A stretch of DNA of 64,000 nt from Solibacteraceae bacterium (GCA_021324015.1 JAJPJX010000136.1:62001-126000); one strand, 5' to 3'; shown: positions 8,171 through 18,510, numbered from the stretch's first letter. Notes: a model not told the origin generated them from the sequence alone. Program-made: numbers and translations.

Positions 8171-9115
8171 TTATTCCTCGTCGTCGCTGGTGTCGCACAC
8201 CCCCGGACAGGTGCCGCTCATGTAGCCGTATCCGCATTGCAGGCTGTGCGCGTCGCCCAGCGAGGAGAAGTTCAGTTCGAGGAGGTCTTCGCCTAGCTCC
8301 AGGAAGACCGCCAACGTCTGCGCGGCCCAGGACTCGTTCGAGATGACGTCGAAGTTCTCGGTAATGAACTCCTCGCTGCCTACCGCCTGGTAGTCCCATC
8401 CTTCCGCGCTCTTGAACAGGTTGGCCAGATCCTGTCCCACGTCAGGAATCAACGCCAGCAGCGCTACCATCAGGGCGATGAAGGTGTCCGATGGCGGAAG
8501 CAGAGGTACGATATCGCCGTAGTTCTCGTAGCGCACCTGGTTGCCGATCACGGACTCGTAGCCAGTCTGAAAATCGCCATCGCCCGGCTTGGGGGACGCG
8601 AATGTCACCACCTGCTGGATGGGAACCTGGTAGCTCTGGCTCAAGACGTACGCGCTGATGGAAGCCATGGCGCCGCCTTTGCTGTGCCCGGTGACGTAGA
8701 CCGGCGGCGGCGTCTCGCTGCCGGTCAGCAAGGTTTGCACGGCGTTGTTGACGTCCGTGAGGATGGACATCACGGCTTGGTAGAAGCCACTGTGCACCTT
8801 GCCCGGCACGTTGCTGCCGGTCGTGGGAGCCGCAAAAAAGTCTTGCAGCCAGTCCAGGACCGAGTCCGGGTCGTCCAGGTCCGGCGGCAGCGTCCCGCGA
8901 AACGCCACGATAATGCCGTCGGCATTCTGCCCCACCAGGCAGGCGTTGAGTTGGTCCTGGCTTTGTATGGCCGTGGGTGTGCCGCTGAAATTCACGGTTC
9001 CCGTGAAAGGATTGCTGGGTGGCGGGTTGTATTGCCCGTCGCTGGTTTGGATGTAATAGGCGCAGCCGCAGGCGCACATCAGGCGGCAGTCCAGACTTGT
9101 CGTAGTCGCGCTCAT
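8171..9115 (-). CDS. Class 3 lipase family alpha/beta hydrolase
   Basis: 314 residues. The oxyanion-hole motif FRGT is at 73-75, and the nucleophile elbow GHSKGG gives Ser145. GDIVP gives the likely Asp201, and His290 in DAHSLQC completes the triad expected for class 3 (lipase_3) triacylglycerol lipases. The N-terminus has no classical signal peptide but a Cys-rich stretch LDCRLMCACGCAYY, and there are more cysteines near the C-terminus (CGYGYMSGTCPGVC), suggesting disulfides or metal binding. It ends in an acidic tail (SDDEE). It is probably monocistronic: it converges with the ALDH gene and has 131 free bases upstream. Confidence 0.85.
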   Translation of the reverse strand: MSATTTSLDCRLMCACGCAYYIQTSDGQYNPPPSNPFTGTVNFSGTPTAIQSQDQLNACLVGQNADGIIVAFRGTLPPDLDDPDSVLDWLQDFFAAPTTGSNVPGKVHSGFYQAVMSILTDVNNAVQTLLTGSETPPPVYVTGHSKGGAMASISAYVLSQSYQVPIQQVVTFASPKPGDGDFQTGYESVIGNQVRYENYGDIVPLLPPSDTFIALMVALLALIPDVGQDLANLFKSAEGWDYQAVGSEEFITENFDVISNESWAAQTLAVFLELGEDLLELNFSSLGDAHSLQCGYGYMSGTCPGVCDTSDDEE

Positions 9116-9246
9116 TTTCCGGAAATCTCCTCCATGCCCCAGGGGTGATTGCTGAGTGGCAGCTCTTATTGTCCTACAATTTCTGTTATTTCCACAGAAA
9201 ATGAGGGGAAATCCGAGCGAAGCTGTGCCGGATTCCGGAATATTTC

Positions 9247-10266
9247 TTACCCCGGGCCTTCCAGGTAACGCGCCAGTTCGTCGCGCGCAAACCTCGGCAG
9301 CGGCTGGACTTGCCCGCCCAGCCTCCAGGTGCGGCCCTCCTGCTCGGGCACGATTTCGCCGATCCTGGCCGCCGGAATGCCGCGGTTCGCCAGGCGGTCC
9401 AGCGCCGCTGGCACCTCTGCGGGATCAATCGCCGCCACCAGCGCGCCCGAGGCCAGCAGTCCCAGCGGGTCGAGTTCGAGCGCTTCGCAGATCGTGCGGC
9501 AGGCCGGCAGCACCGGGATGCCGTCCCCCTCGATCCGCAGCCCCACTCCGGCGGCCTCCGCCAGTTCATGCAGAGCGGTCACCAGACCGCCTTCGGTGGG
9601 ATCGTGCATGGCGTGGACGGCGCCGGTGGCGTGCAAGGCCCGGGCCGCGGGCAGGATGGAAATTCCGGGCTCGCACAGCCAGGCGGCCACGGTTTCGATC
9701 ACGGCCGGCTCAATCCCTCGCGCGGACAGGCGTTGCCGATGTTCGCGGGCCAGAATCGCCGATCCTTCGACCGCGATCCCGCCCGCCAGCACCAGGGCGT
9801 CCCCCACTCGCGCACCCCCGGTGCGCACCAGCCGCTCACGCGCCACCGTCCCCAACAGGCAACCAATGAGGATCGCCCGGTCCAGCCCCACGGTGATCTC
9901 GGTGTGTCCGCCCACCAGCGCCACATCCGCTTCCTCGCACGCCCGCCGCACACTTTCGAACAGACACTCCGCGTCTTCACCGGCGATTCCTTCGGGAAGC
10001 AGGGCGGTCACCAGCAGCCAGCGCGGACGCGCCCCCATGGTTGCCAGGTCGTTGCTATTCACGGCCAGCAGGTAGCGCCCCATGTCCTGTGTGGCGAAGG
10101 TGATCGGGTCCGTTTTGACCACGACCAGATCGGTGCCGCCCAGATCCAGCACTGCGGCATCCTCCCCTATCGCCGGGCCCACGAGTACCGCGGGATCAGC
10201 CGGGCGAACCGAGGCCAACAGTTTGCCGAGGAGATCGGCCGGAAGCTTTCCGGCGGGAAGGGGCAT
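9247..10266 (-). CDS. AIR synthase-related protein (HypE/ThiL/SelD superfamily)
   Basis: 339 residues with the PurM/AIR-synthase fold. GPAIGEDAAVLDLG is the N-terminal nucleotide and metal motif; VNSNDLATMGARP, VGGHTEITVGLD and HDPTEGGLVTALHELAEAAGVG are the other hallmarks of the HypE/ThiL branch. It lacks the C-terminal PxxC cysteine tail of true HypE, and no hyp genes are nearby, so a hydrogenase role is doubtful. An ATP-dependent phosphotransfer or phosphoester reaction on an unknown small molecule is the safe inference. It is divergent from the sigma-like gene with 77 bases between. Confidence 0.8.
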   Translation of the reverse strand: MPLPAGKLPADLLGKLLASVRPADPAVLVGPAIGEDAAVLDLGGTDLVVVKTDPITFATQDMGRYLLAVNSNDLATMGARPRWLLVTALLPEGIAGEDAECLFESVRRACEEADVALVGGHTEITVGLDRAILIGCLLGTVARERLVRTGGARVGDALVLAGGIAVEGSAILAREHRQRLSARGIEPAVIETVAAWLCEPGISILPAARALHATGAVHAMHDPTEGGLVTALHELAEAAGVGLRIEGDGIPVLPACRTICEALELDPLGLLASGALVAAIDPAEVPAALDRLANRGIPAARIGEIVPEQEGRTWRLGGQVQPLPRFARDELARYLEGPG

Positions 10267-10305
10267 ACGTGCGCTCAGTATACCCGAGCATCCGTCTCGA
10301 GCGGC

Positions 10306-10311
10306 TATACT
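10306..10311 (+). promoter_or_regulatory. Possible -10 element (TATACT) for the sigma-like gene
   Basis: TATACT lies 32 bases before the ATG at 10344 in the 77-base divergent region. No good -35 hexamer is visible at 16-18 bases upstream, so this is a weak call. Confidence 0.3.
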
Positions 10312-10343
10312 GGCGATAGATCCCGCGAATCGGTTCAGGCTGC

Positions 10344-11141
10344 ATGATTTATACCTGCTACGAGATGATCCAGGACTGCCGCGCCGGAAAGCCCGCCGGT
10401 TGGAGATACTTTGTTACGGAGTATGTTCCGGTAATGCGCCGGCTGCTGGAGCACTATTTTCCAGAGCGCGCCAGCGACCGGGACCTACTCGAACGCGTGC
10501 TGGCGGCCCTCTACCGTCCGGAATCCAGCCTGTTCGCCTCGCTGGAGCCGGCGCCGGAGCGGGCCTTTGTGGCCGAATTGCGGCAGCACCTGCTCGCGGC
10601 CGTCGAAGCGGACCGGGCTTCGGCGGCGCCGGAGATCGAGTTGGATCTCGAGACCCTGGCCTCGGCGCTCGAGCCCCTCACCCTGGTGGAAAAGCAGGCG
10701 GTCTGGACCGAGACCATGCGCTACGGCGCCCCCGACGCGGCACGCATCCTACACATCGATGCCCGCACCGTGGAGAAGAACCGTGGGCGCGCAGCCGAAC
10801 TGGTGCGCGGCAAACTGGACACCTGGCGGCAAAGCTTGCTCGCCGACAACGGCGCCGCCCTGGGCCGCGCGGCCGCGGCTTCCCGCACCGCCGCCTGCTG
10901 CCCCGCGAAAACCTTTTTCAATGCCATGGACGGCCGCCTCACCTGGCGCGACCGCGAAAACATGGAGGCGCACGCCGCCGCCTGCCCGCATTGTGTGGAT
11001 CACTACTGCCGCCTGCTGGAGGTCGCCGACCTGCTGCGGACCGCCCAACCGCTCTCCCCGGAGGCCGCCCAACCTTACTGGCGCCGGCTCGGTCTGGAGA
11101 CCCCTAAGGTGAGCGTTTGGAAGAAGATGTTCGCGCCCTAG
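10344..11141 (+). CDS. Sigma-like helix-turn-helix protein fused to an anti-sigma-type zinc finger
   Basis: 265 residues. The first 160 residues are helical and look like a divergent RNA polymerase sigma factor: residues 100-160 contain LEPLTLVEKQAVWTE and then APDAARILHIDARTVEKNRG, a region-4-like helix-turn-helix. The C-terminal third contains MDGRLTWRDRENMEAH followed by AAACPHC, giving His210, Cys214 and Cys217. That is the HxxxCxxC zinc-binding pattern of anti-sigma ZAS domains. Both halves in one chain is unusual. The gene is directly upstream of mreBCD on the same strand with an 83-base gap, so it could regulate or simply be transcribed with the cell-shape operon. DNA binding is inferred. 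Confidence 0.6.
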   Translation: MIYTCYEMIQDCRAGKPAGWRYFVTEYVPVMRRLLEHYFPERASDRDLLERVLAALYRPESSLFASLEPAPERAFVAELRQHLLAAVEADRASAAPEIELDLETLASALEPLTLVEKQAVWTETMRYGAPDAARILHIDARTVEKNRGRAAELVRGKLDTWRQSLLADNGAALGRAAAASRTAACCPAKTFFNAMDGRLTWRDRENMEAHAAACPHCVDHYCRLLEVADLLRTAQPLSPEAAQPYWRRLGLETPKVSVWKKMFAP

Positions 11142-11194
11142 AGGGTCGTTCTATGCTACCATTCGAGTGGACTTGCTTCATCGCGGCCGAGTGA

Positions 11195-12250
<1,056 letters not shown>

Positions 12251-12276
12251 ATACAGAGCCAGGCGGTTCGCCCCCT

Positions 12277-13533
12277 ATGGAGTCGTTGCTCAACCGCTAC
12301 CGCAACATCACCGTCCTGCTGCTGGTGATCTTTGCCCAACTGGTGCTGGTCGCCGTACAGGTCAAAAATGATCAGGACGTGCGCATGATCCGGGTGTGGT
12401 CGGTCACCGCCGTCACTCCCCTGGCTCGCGCGCTCGAAGGGGTTCGCAGCGGCACCGTGGGCGTCGTCGAGAACTACGTGCTTCTCAAGAACGCCGACGC
12501 GGAGAACCGGCGCCTCAAGTCCCAGTTGGACCAGCTCAAGATGGAAAACCAATTCCTGCGTCAGCAGCTGGCCACCGCAGATCGGGCTAAAGCGCTGAGT
12601 CTGTTCCAGACCCGCACTCCCTCCAAGACCCTCGCCGCCCGGGTGATCGCCACCGGTGCAGGCGCCGGGACCAATTCCAAGGTCGTCTTCGTGGATACCG
12701 GATCCACGGCTGGCGTGCAGAAAGGCTTGGGTGTGGTCACGCCGGACGGCATTGTGGGAAAGGTGATCGCATCTTATCCCACCGCTTCCATGGTCATGCT
12801 GGCCACTGACCCCGACTTCGCCGCCGGCGTCGTCTCCCAGAAGCACCAGGTCAAGGGTGTCCTCAAAGGACAGGGCTACGCCGAGTGCAAAGTGGACTTC
12901 GTCCCCAACGAGGAGAAGGTGGATGTGGGCGAGGTTTTCTATACGTCTGGCGACGATCGGATCTTCCCAAAGGGCTTCCCAGCCGCCATAGTCCGAGTGG
13001 TGCGTCCTGGCAGTGAGTTCAAGGAAATTCTGGTCGATCCTATTGGGCTGGAGCACGGCGCCGAAGAAGTGCTCATACTCCTCGAAGGCGTCTCCCAGGC
13101 CATTCCGGAGGTACAGGCCGCAGGTGGACCGGTTTACCTAGCGCCGCCGCCCCCGGGCGAGCCCGTTGCCGCACCCGCAGAACCAGGCTCCACGGCCGCC
13201 AGTGGCACCGAGGCCGACCGGCTGCTTGAGCGCTACAGACAGATCGGCGCCGCCCAGGGACATAAGTTCGGCGAAGGGCTCCCCGGATCGAAGCCCCCGG
13301 ATTTCAACCTGAAGGTTCCGCCCGCCGGTGCGCCGGGCGCTACTGCCTCCGGCAGCGCCCAGGCTCCTCTCGCCGTTCCGGGCGCAACCGGGACGACCGG
13401 TGCGGGACAGCGTCCCGCAGCTCCTCCAACCGCTGTTCCCAAGCAGAGTTCCCCGCCCGCCACCACCCTGCCTGCGCGCCAGTCTCCGCCCCCGGCGCCC
13501 AAAGCCGCCGAACCCTCGGCGCCGCCGCAATGA
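12277..13533 (+). CDS. mreC: Rod shape-determining protein MreC with a long Pro/Ala-rich tail
   Basis: 418 residues. There is one N-terminal membrane segment (ITVLLLVIFAQLVLVAV), a coiled coil at about 68-105 (ADAENRRLKSQLDQLKMENQ) and the periplasmic MreC beta-barrel pair with VFVDTGSTAGVQKGLGV and LATDPDF. The core ends near residue 285. The remaining 130 residues are rich in Pro, Ala and Gly and are predicted disordered, longer than typical MreC. MreC links MreB and MreD to penicillin-binding proteins. The stop overlaps the mreD start by ATGA. Confidence 0.95.
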   Translation: MESLLNRYRNITVLLLVIFAQLVLVAVQVKNDQDVRMIRVWSVTAVTPLARALEGVRSGTVGVVENYVLLKNADAENRRLKSQLDQLKMENQFLRQQLATADRAKALSLFQTRTPSKTLAARVIATGAGAGTNSKVVFVDTGSTAGVQKGLGVVTPDGIVGKVIASYPTASMVMLATDPDFAAGVVSQKHQVKGVLKGQGYAECKVDFVPNEEKVDVGEVFYTSGDDRIFPKGFPAAIVRVVRPGSEFKEILVDPIGLEHGAEEVLILLEGVSQAIPEVQAAGGPVYLAPPPPGEPVAAPAEPGSTAASGTEADRLLERYRQIGAAQGHKFGEGLPGSKPPDFNLKVPPAGAPGATASGSAQAPLAVPGATGTTGAGQRPAAPPTAVPKQSSPPATTLPARQSPPPAPKAAEPSAPPQ

Positions 13534-14060
13534 CCTCCGGGGACCGCATCCTGATTGGCAGCCAGCGTGAAAGCCAGATCTCGCGTTTCCGCGCCTGGGT
13601 CCTGCTGATCGTCCCGCTGGCCGCCATCCTCTTTCAGGTCTACGTCCCGCTGTTCTTCCAGTTCCTGGCCTACCTCGAACTGCCGCTGCTGGTGACCGTA
13701 TATTTCGCCCTCATGCAGCGCAGCCCCATTCGCGGCCTCCTGGTCGGCGCCGCCGTGGGTCTGGCCCAGGATTCGCTCTCCAAGAATCCCCTCGGCATGT
13801 TCGGCATCGTCAAGACTCTGGTCGGGTATTTCGCTGCCTCCGCCGGACAGCGCTTCGACGTGGACCATCCCTTCATCCGCCTTCTCCTGGGCTTCTTCTT
13901 CTATTTCTTTCACCAGTTCTTCTATTGGCTGCTTTCCCGTGCGCTTCTCGGCCGCCAACTGGTTTTCGAAATCCAGCGCACCATGGTCATCGGCCTGCTG
14001 AACGCCATCGTTGGCCTGGCCCTGTTCCGCTTCCTGGATCGGCTGAAAGAACGATCCTAG
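13530..14060 (+). CDS. mreD: Rod shape-determining protein MreD
   Basis: 176 residues, highly hydrophobic with about five membrane helices (AWVLLIVPLAAILFQVYV, ELPLLVTVYFALM, LLLGFFFYFFHQFFYWLL, MVIGLLNAIVGLALF). GLAQDSLSKNPLGMFGIVKTLVGYFA is the conserved MreD stretch. It is translationally coupled to mreC through an ATGA overlap at 13530. It is an inner-membrane partner of MreC and the elongasome. No rodA or mrdA gene follows; 208 bases without a convincing gene separate it from the tRNA. Confidence 0.93.
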   Translation: MTSGDRILIGSQRESQISRFRAWVLLIVPLAAILFQVYVPLFFQFLAYLELPLLVTVYFALMQRSPIRGLLVGAAVGLAQDSLSKNPLGMFGIVKTLVGYFAASAGQRFDVDHPFIRLLLGFFFYFFHQFFYWLLSRALLGRQLVFEIQRTMVIGLLNAIVGLALFRFLDRLKERS

Positions 14061-14268
14061 CGATGCTCACCCGGTCTGGCTTGTCCAATTTCGCAGTCGC
14101 GGGGCACTGCCTGCGCCGGAAAGCATTCGGAATCCGTGAGGCGTGGAGATGGTCCTTGAGTCCCGCAAAACGGAGGAAGGCAACGGCAAGAAGCAGCCGA
14201 TGGCTGTTATTGGGGGCTAAAGGGAGTTGGTCTCGGTCTTAGAAATCCGCACAACCGATTGAGAGGAT
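14061..14268. other. Intergenic region after mreD, no gene seen
   Basis: These 208 bases hold no convincing gene, terminator hairpin or repeat. The best open frame is a 23-codon one at 14149-14220 without conserved features. Transcription of mreBCD would converge with the tRNA gene here. Confidence 0.5.
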
Positions 14269-14345
<77 letters not shown>

Positions 14346-14350
14346 TTCAC

Positions 14351-14379
14351 ATCGTAGCTTACCCTCCCCGGAAGGTCAA
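14351..14379 (-). promoter_or_regulatory. Promoter of the initiator tRNA gene
   Basis: On the minus strand TTGACC (14379-14374), a 17-base spacer and TACGAT (14356-14351) form a near-consensus sigma-70 promoter. Only five bases separate the -10 box from the mature tRNA 5' end at 14345, so transcription should start at or within a base or two of the mature 5' end. Confidence 0.75.
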
Positions 14380-14487
14380 ATTTGCGCGACAAATTTGTGA
14401 ACGCGGGCGTCACCCGGCCTGGTGAGTACGCCGCGCTGTTAAAAAAAACCACACGCACGAGGCGATCCTTGCGGTTTCTGCCGCGGA

Positions 14488-15270
14488 TTACAACTTGAAC
14501 CGGCGGCCCAGGATCATTTTCACCAGCAGGTGGTCGGTGCCGTGGGTCATGCCGACACCCACCCCCAGGTTGAATTCCCACTTGTCGCCCAGGTTCACAT
14601 CGATGGCCGGAAGCAACTGTTGCTGCTGATCTCTCAAGGGATCGAACCCGGTCACGGGGCCCAGGGCGCCATAGTACTCGAAGCCGCCCGTGATTCGCTT
14701 GGTGAAGTCGTAACTGATTTTGAAATTCGGCGAAAATTCGAAGCCCCTGTCCGCCGAGGGGCCGTGGAACGACCGGTCGAACGTCGGATTGAACGACCAG
14801 TACCACGGGCCCAGCTTCTTGTCGATGATAGGGCGGATTTCCCACGTCCAGGTGTCCGGGGAGATGACCGGCCGCTGATAGCCGAATTCCTGGGAGAGGC
14901 TCAAACCCACGGGGAGGTGGTAGCTTTCGGGTACGGAGATGCGCGGCCGGATGTGATCGCCCACCCACATCCACCCCTGGTCGGCCTGGTGGTTGGTGAA
15001 GAAATAAAAACCAGTCTCGAACCATTCGTTGAACCCGTGCGTGATTTCCACGGTCTCGTGAAACTGGTGCTCGGTCGGCAAACTGCCGTCATCTGTGGTT
15101 TTGCTCCCCTCCACGGTGACATTGCTGTGCAGTTCCACCATGGTGGTGCGGGGCGGAACCAGCTCCGAGCCATACACTTGAACCTCGTAGTTGCCTTGGG
15201 CGAACAGCAAACCCGCGGGCAGACACAAAAAAGACACAAACAGACTGGACGCACGCGCGGACAGACGCAA
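14488..15270 (-). CDS. Outer-membrane beta-barrel protein of unknown function
   Basis: 260 residues with a signal peptide (cleavage near LLFAQG, about residue 25). The mature part is made of amphipathic strands with many aromatic residues (WFETGFYFFTN, GPWYWSFNPTF, FEFSPNFKISYDF, GFEYYGALGPV) and ends in GRRFKL, which fits an outer-membrane barrel. It resembles the small PF13557-like outer-membrane family, but I cannot assign a substrate. It follows the RND pump gene by only 27 bases on the same strand, so the two are probably co-transcribed. It is not a TolC-type channel: it is too short and lacks the helical barrel. Confidence 0.7.
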   Translation of the reverse strand: MRLSARASSLFVSFLCLPAGLLFAQGNYEVQVYGSELVPPRTTMVELHSNVTVEGSKTTDDGSLPTEHQFHETVEITHGFNEWFETGFYFFTNHQADQGWMWVGDHIRPRISVPESYHLPVGLSLSQEFGYQRPVISPDTWTWEIRPIIDKKLGPWYWSFNPTFDRSFHGPSADRGFEFSPNFKISYDFTKRITGGFEYYGALGPVTGFDPLRDQQQQLLPAIDVNLGDKWEFNLGVGVGMTHGTDHLLVKMILGRRFKL

Positions 15271-15297
15271 CCCGGTTCCCTCGCTTTTTCGACGCCA

Positions 15298-18200
15298 CTA
15301 CTGGTGCAACGGTTCAGCCGCCTGGAGCTGCGGCAGGGCAGGCGCTTTGCGCCGCCGGACCCACCCGCCCAGTTGGCGAGACTTCTCCATATAAATGTAA
15401 ACCACCGGCGTGAGGTAAAGGGTGAGCAGTTGGGAAACTACCAGGCCGCCCTCCACGGCCAGACCCAGCGGGCGGCGCGCTTCCGAACCGGCGCCGAAGC
15501 CTAGCGCGATCGGCAGCGTTCCCATCAGCGCCGCCATTGTGGTCATCATGATGGGCCGGAAACGCACCAAGCAAGCCTGGTAAATGGCCTCGGCCGGCGG
15601 CTTGCCCTCGTTGCGCTGCGCATCCAGCGCGAAATCGATCATCATGATGGCGTTCTTCTTTACAATCCCGATCAGCATGATGATGCCGACGAACGAATAG
15701 ATGTTCAGATCGGTGCGAAACAGCAGCAGCGTGACCAGCGCTCCGAAACCGGCTGAGGGAAGGCCGGAAAGGATGGTGATGGGGTGGATGAAGCTTTCAT
15801 ACAGGATCCCCAGGACCATGTAGATGACCAGGATCGCGGTCACCAGCAGGAAGCCCATGCCCTTGAGCGACGATTGGAAGGCCTGCGCCACACCTTGGAA
15901 GCTGGTGCTGATCGTGTCCGGCAGGGTGTTCCGGGCCAATTCCTCCACCTGGTCGACGGCCTCGCCCAGAGACGCGCCAGGCTTCAGGTTGAAGGAGATG
16001 GTGACCGAGGGCAACTGCCCCAGATGCGGCACAGTGAGGGGGCCGACGCCTGGCGAGAGCCGGGCCACCGCGCTCAAAGGAACTAGCCGTCCGGCGGAAG
16101 ATCGCACATACAGCAGAGACAGTCCGTTCGGGTCCCGCTGGTAGCGCGGCTCCACCTCCAGAATCACCCAATACTCGTTGATGGGCGTGTAGATCGTGGA
16201 GACCTGGCGCTGGCCGTAGGCATTGTAAAGGGCGTTTTCGATCTGCGCGGGCGTCACTCCGTAAGAAGACGCCGTGTCCCGGTCGATCTGGACGTTGACC
16301 TGCGGACTGCTGATCAGCATGTCGGTGGTCACGTCCTGCAAACCGGGCAGCGTGCGTACCTGCCTCTCCAGCCGGCTCGCCGAGCGATAGAGTTCCTGCG
16401 TATCCGGACCCTGCAGCGTGAACTGATACAGACTCTTCGTCATCTGGCCGCCAATGCGAATCAAAGGCGGGTTCTGCAGGTAAACGTTGATACCCGGAAT
16501 GGCGGCCAGTTTAGGCCGGAGCTCCTCGATCACCTGCTCCGGGGTCAGTTTTCGTTCCGCGCGCGGCTTCAGCCGCAGGAAAATTCGTCCAGTGTTCCCT
16601 ACCCCGCTGGGCCCGCCAGCTCCCACGCTGGAGGAAAAAGATTCGACGTTCGGGTCCTCCTGCACGATCTGGGCCACGGCCTGCTGGCGGCGCACCATGG
16701 CGTCGAAGGAAACGTCCTGGGAAGACTCGGTGAAGCCGAAGAGTTGTCCGGTATCCTGGCTGGGGATGAAGCCTTTGGGGATGCGCACGAACAGGTAGCC
16801 GGTGGCCACCAGCAGGGCGGCCGAGAACGCCAGCGTAGCCGCCCTGTGCCGCAGCACCCCGGTCAAGGTCCGGTCGTACAGGCGCAGCATGCCCTGGAAA
16901 ACACGTTCGGACGAGCGGTAGAATCGTCCGTGCTGCTCGCCGGGGGGCCGCAGGAAGCGGCTGCACAGCATGGGAGTCAGGGTCAGCGAGACAAAGCCGG
17001 AGATCAGAATCGCCACGCCGATCGTCACGGCAAACTCGTGAAACAGCCGCCCCATGATGCCGCCCATGAACAATACGGGGATGAACACCGCGGCCAGCGA
17101 GAGCGTCATGGAGAGAATCGTGAAGCCGATCTCCCGCGAGCCTTCGAGCGCGGCGGCCATGCGGCCCTGGCCCATCTCCATGTGCCGCACGATGTTTTCC
17201 AGGATCACGATGGCGTCGTCCACGACGAAGCCCACCGACAGCGTCAGGGCCATCAGCGAGAGATTGTCCAGCGTGTAGCCCATCAGGTACATGACTGCGA
17301 AAGTGCCCACGATCGACATGGGCAGGGCCAGGCTGGGAATCACGGTCGCGGAGACGTTCCGCAGGAACAGAAAGATCACCAGCACGACCAGCGCCACGGT
17401 CAGCATCAGGGTGAACTTGACGTCGTTGACCGAATCGCGAATGGACTCGGAGCGGTCGTAGCGGACATCCAGATTAACGGACGGCGGCATCTGCCGCGCC
17501 AGTGTCGGCAGCAGGGCGCGGATGTTGTCCACCACCTCCACCGTGTTGGTGCCGGGTTGGCGCTGCACGGCGAGCACAATGGCGCGCGCGTTATTGAACC
17601 AGCTAGCGACTTTGTCGTTCTGCACGCTGTCGATCACCCGCCCGATATCCTGGAGGCGCACCGGCGAGCCGTTGCGGTAAGCCACGATCATGGGGCGGTA
17701 GGCCGCCGCCCGCAACAATTGTCCGTTGTCCCGCACCGTGAACGCCTGGTGCTGCCCGTAAAGCGTGCCCAGGGGCAGATTCACGTTGTGTTTCTGCAAT
17801 GCCGCCTCTACCTCGTCGATGCCGATGCCGCGGTGGGCCAGCGCATTGGGGTCCACCTGCACATGCACGGCATACTTCTGCGATCCGTACACCTGCACCT
17901 GGGCGACGCCGTTGACCATGGAGATGCGCTGCGCGACGAGGGTCTCCGCATATTCGTCCACGTCGGAGAGCGGGAGGGTCGGTGAATTGAGCGAGAGATA
18001 GAGGATGGGCTGGTCCGCGGGATTCACCTTCTGGAGCGTGGGAGGGCTGGGCATGCCCGGGGGCAGTTGCCGCTGAGCCGCCGTGATGGCAGCCTGCACG
18101 TCCTGCGCGGCGCCGTCCAGGGAGCGGTCCAGGCTGAACTGCAAGGTAATGGAAGTGAGTCCCAGAGCGCTGGTGGAATTCATCGAATCCAGGCCCGCGA

Positions 18201-18417
18201 TCGTGGAAAACTGGCGTTCCAAGGGCGTAGCCACGGCCGCGGCCATGGTTTCCGGGTTGGCGCCCGGCAGTGACGCCGACACCTGGATGGTGGGGAAGTC
18301 CACGTTGGGAAGGTCGCTCACGGGCAGCGAACGGTAACCCGCGACGCCGAACAGCAAGATGCCCATCATGACCAGCGTGGTCATGACCGGCCGGCGGATA
18401 AAAAGTTCGGTGTTCAT
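15298..18417 (-). CDS. RND family efflux pump, inner-membrane subunit (MdtB/MdtC-like)
   Basis: 1039 residues, normal length for an HAE1-type RND transporter, with twelve membrane helices in two repeats. The N-terminus FIRRPVMTTLVMMGILLFG is typical. GFVVDDAIVILENIVRH carries the paired aspartates of the proton relay in TM4, and KNAIMMIDFALD is the matching TM10 region. The sequence PVSDLPNVDFPTIQVSASLPGA resembles MdtB/MdtC more than AcrB. It should export hydrophobic or anionic compounds driven by protons. No membrane fusion protein gene is adjacent, which is unusual; the next gene encodes a small outer-membrane barrel. Confidence 0.93.
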   Translation of the reverse strand: MNTELFIRRPVMTTLVMMGILLFGVAGYRSLPVSDLPNVDFPTIQVSASLPGANPETMAAAVATPLERQFSTIAGLDSMNSTSALGLTSITLQFSLDRSLDGAAQDVQAAITAAQRQLPPGMPSPPTLQKVNPADQPILYLSLNSPTLPLSDVDEYAETLVAQRISMVNGVAQVQVYGSQKYAVHVQVDPNALAHRGIGIDEVEAALQKHNVNLPLGTLYGQHQAFTVRDNGQLLRAAAYRPMIVAYRNGSPVRLQDIGRVIDSVQNDKVASWFNNARAIVLAVQRQPGTNTVEVVDNIRALLPTLARQMPPSVNLDVRYDRSESIRDSVNDVKFTLMLTVALVVLVIFLFLRNVSATVIPSLALPMSIVGTFAVMYLMGYTLDNLSLMALTLSVGFVVDDAIVILENIVRHMEMGQGRMAAALEGSREIGFTILSMTLSLAAVFIPVLFMGGIMGRLFHEFAVTIGVAILISGFVSLTLTPMLCSRFLRPPGEQHGRFYRSSERVFQGMLRLYDRTLTGVLRHRAATLAFSAALLVATGYLFVRIPKGFIPSQDTGQLFGFTESSQDVSFDAMVRRQQAVAQIVQEDPNVESFSSSVGAGGPSGVGNTGRIFLRLKPRAERKLTPEQVIEELRPKLAAIPGINVYLQNPPLIRIGGQMTKSLYQFTLQGPDTQELYRSASRLERQVRTLPGLQDVTTDMLISSPQVNVQIDRDTASSYGVTPAQIENALYNAYGQRQVSTIYTPINEYWVILEVEPRYQRDPNGLSLLYVRSSAGRLVPLSAVARLSPGVGPLTVPHLGQLPSVTISFNLKPGASLGEAVDQVEELARNTLPDTISTSFQGVAQAFQSSLKGMGFLLVTAILVIYMVLGILYESFIHPITILSGLPSAGFGALVTLLLFRTDLNIYSFVGIIMLIGIVKKNAIMMIDFALDAQRNEGKPPAEAIYQACLVRFRPIMMTTMAALMGTLPIALGFGAGSEARRPLGLAVEGGLVVSQLLTLYLTPVVYIYMEKSRQLGGWVRRRKAPALPQLQAAEPLHQ

Positions 18418-18510
18418 ACCAGGCTCACCACGCGTCCTGGAGCGCGCGCGGCTCGGTTCTGCTTCTATCCTACCGTTAAACAGATAAACTTGTCGAAATC
18501 GCTGATTTCA

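Noticed and set aside
9247-10266. Assignment of this gene as hydrogenase maturation factor HypE
   Set aside because: No hyp or hydrogenase genes are nearby and the C-terminal cysteine tail of HypE is absent; only the fold is supported.
14149-14220. A 23-codon open frame after mreD with a purine-rich stretch before the ATG
   Set aside because: No conserved composition, no coupling and no known small-protein pattern; too short to support.
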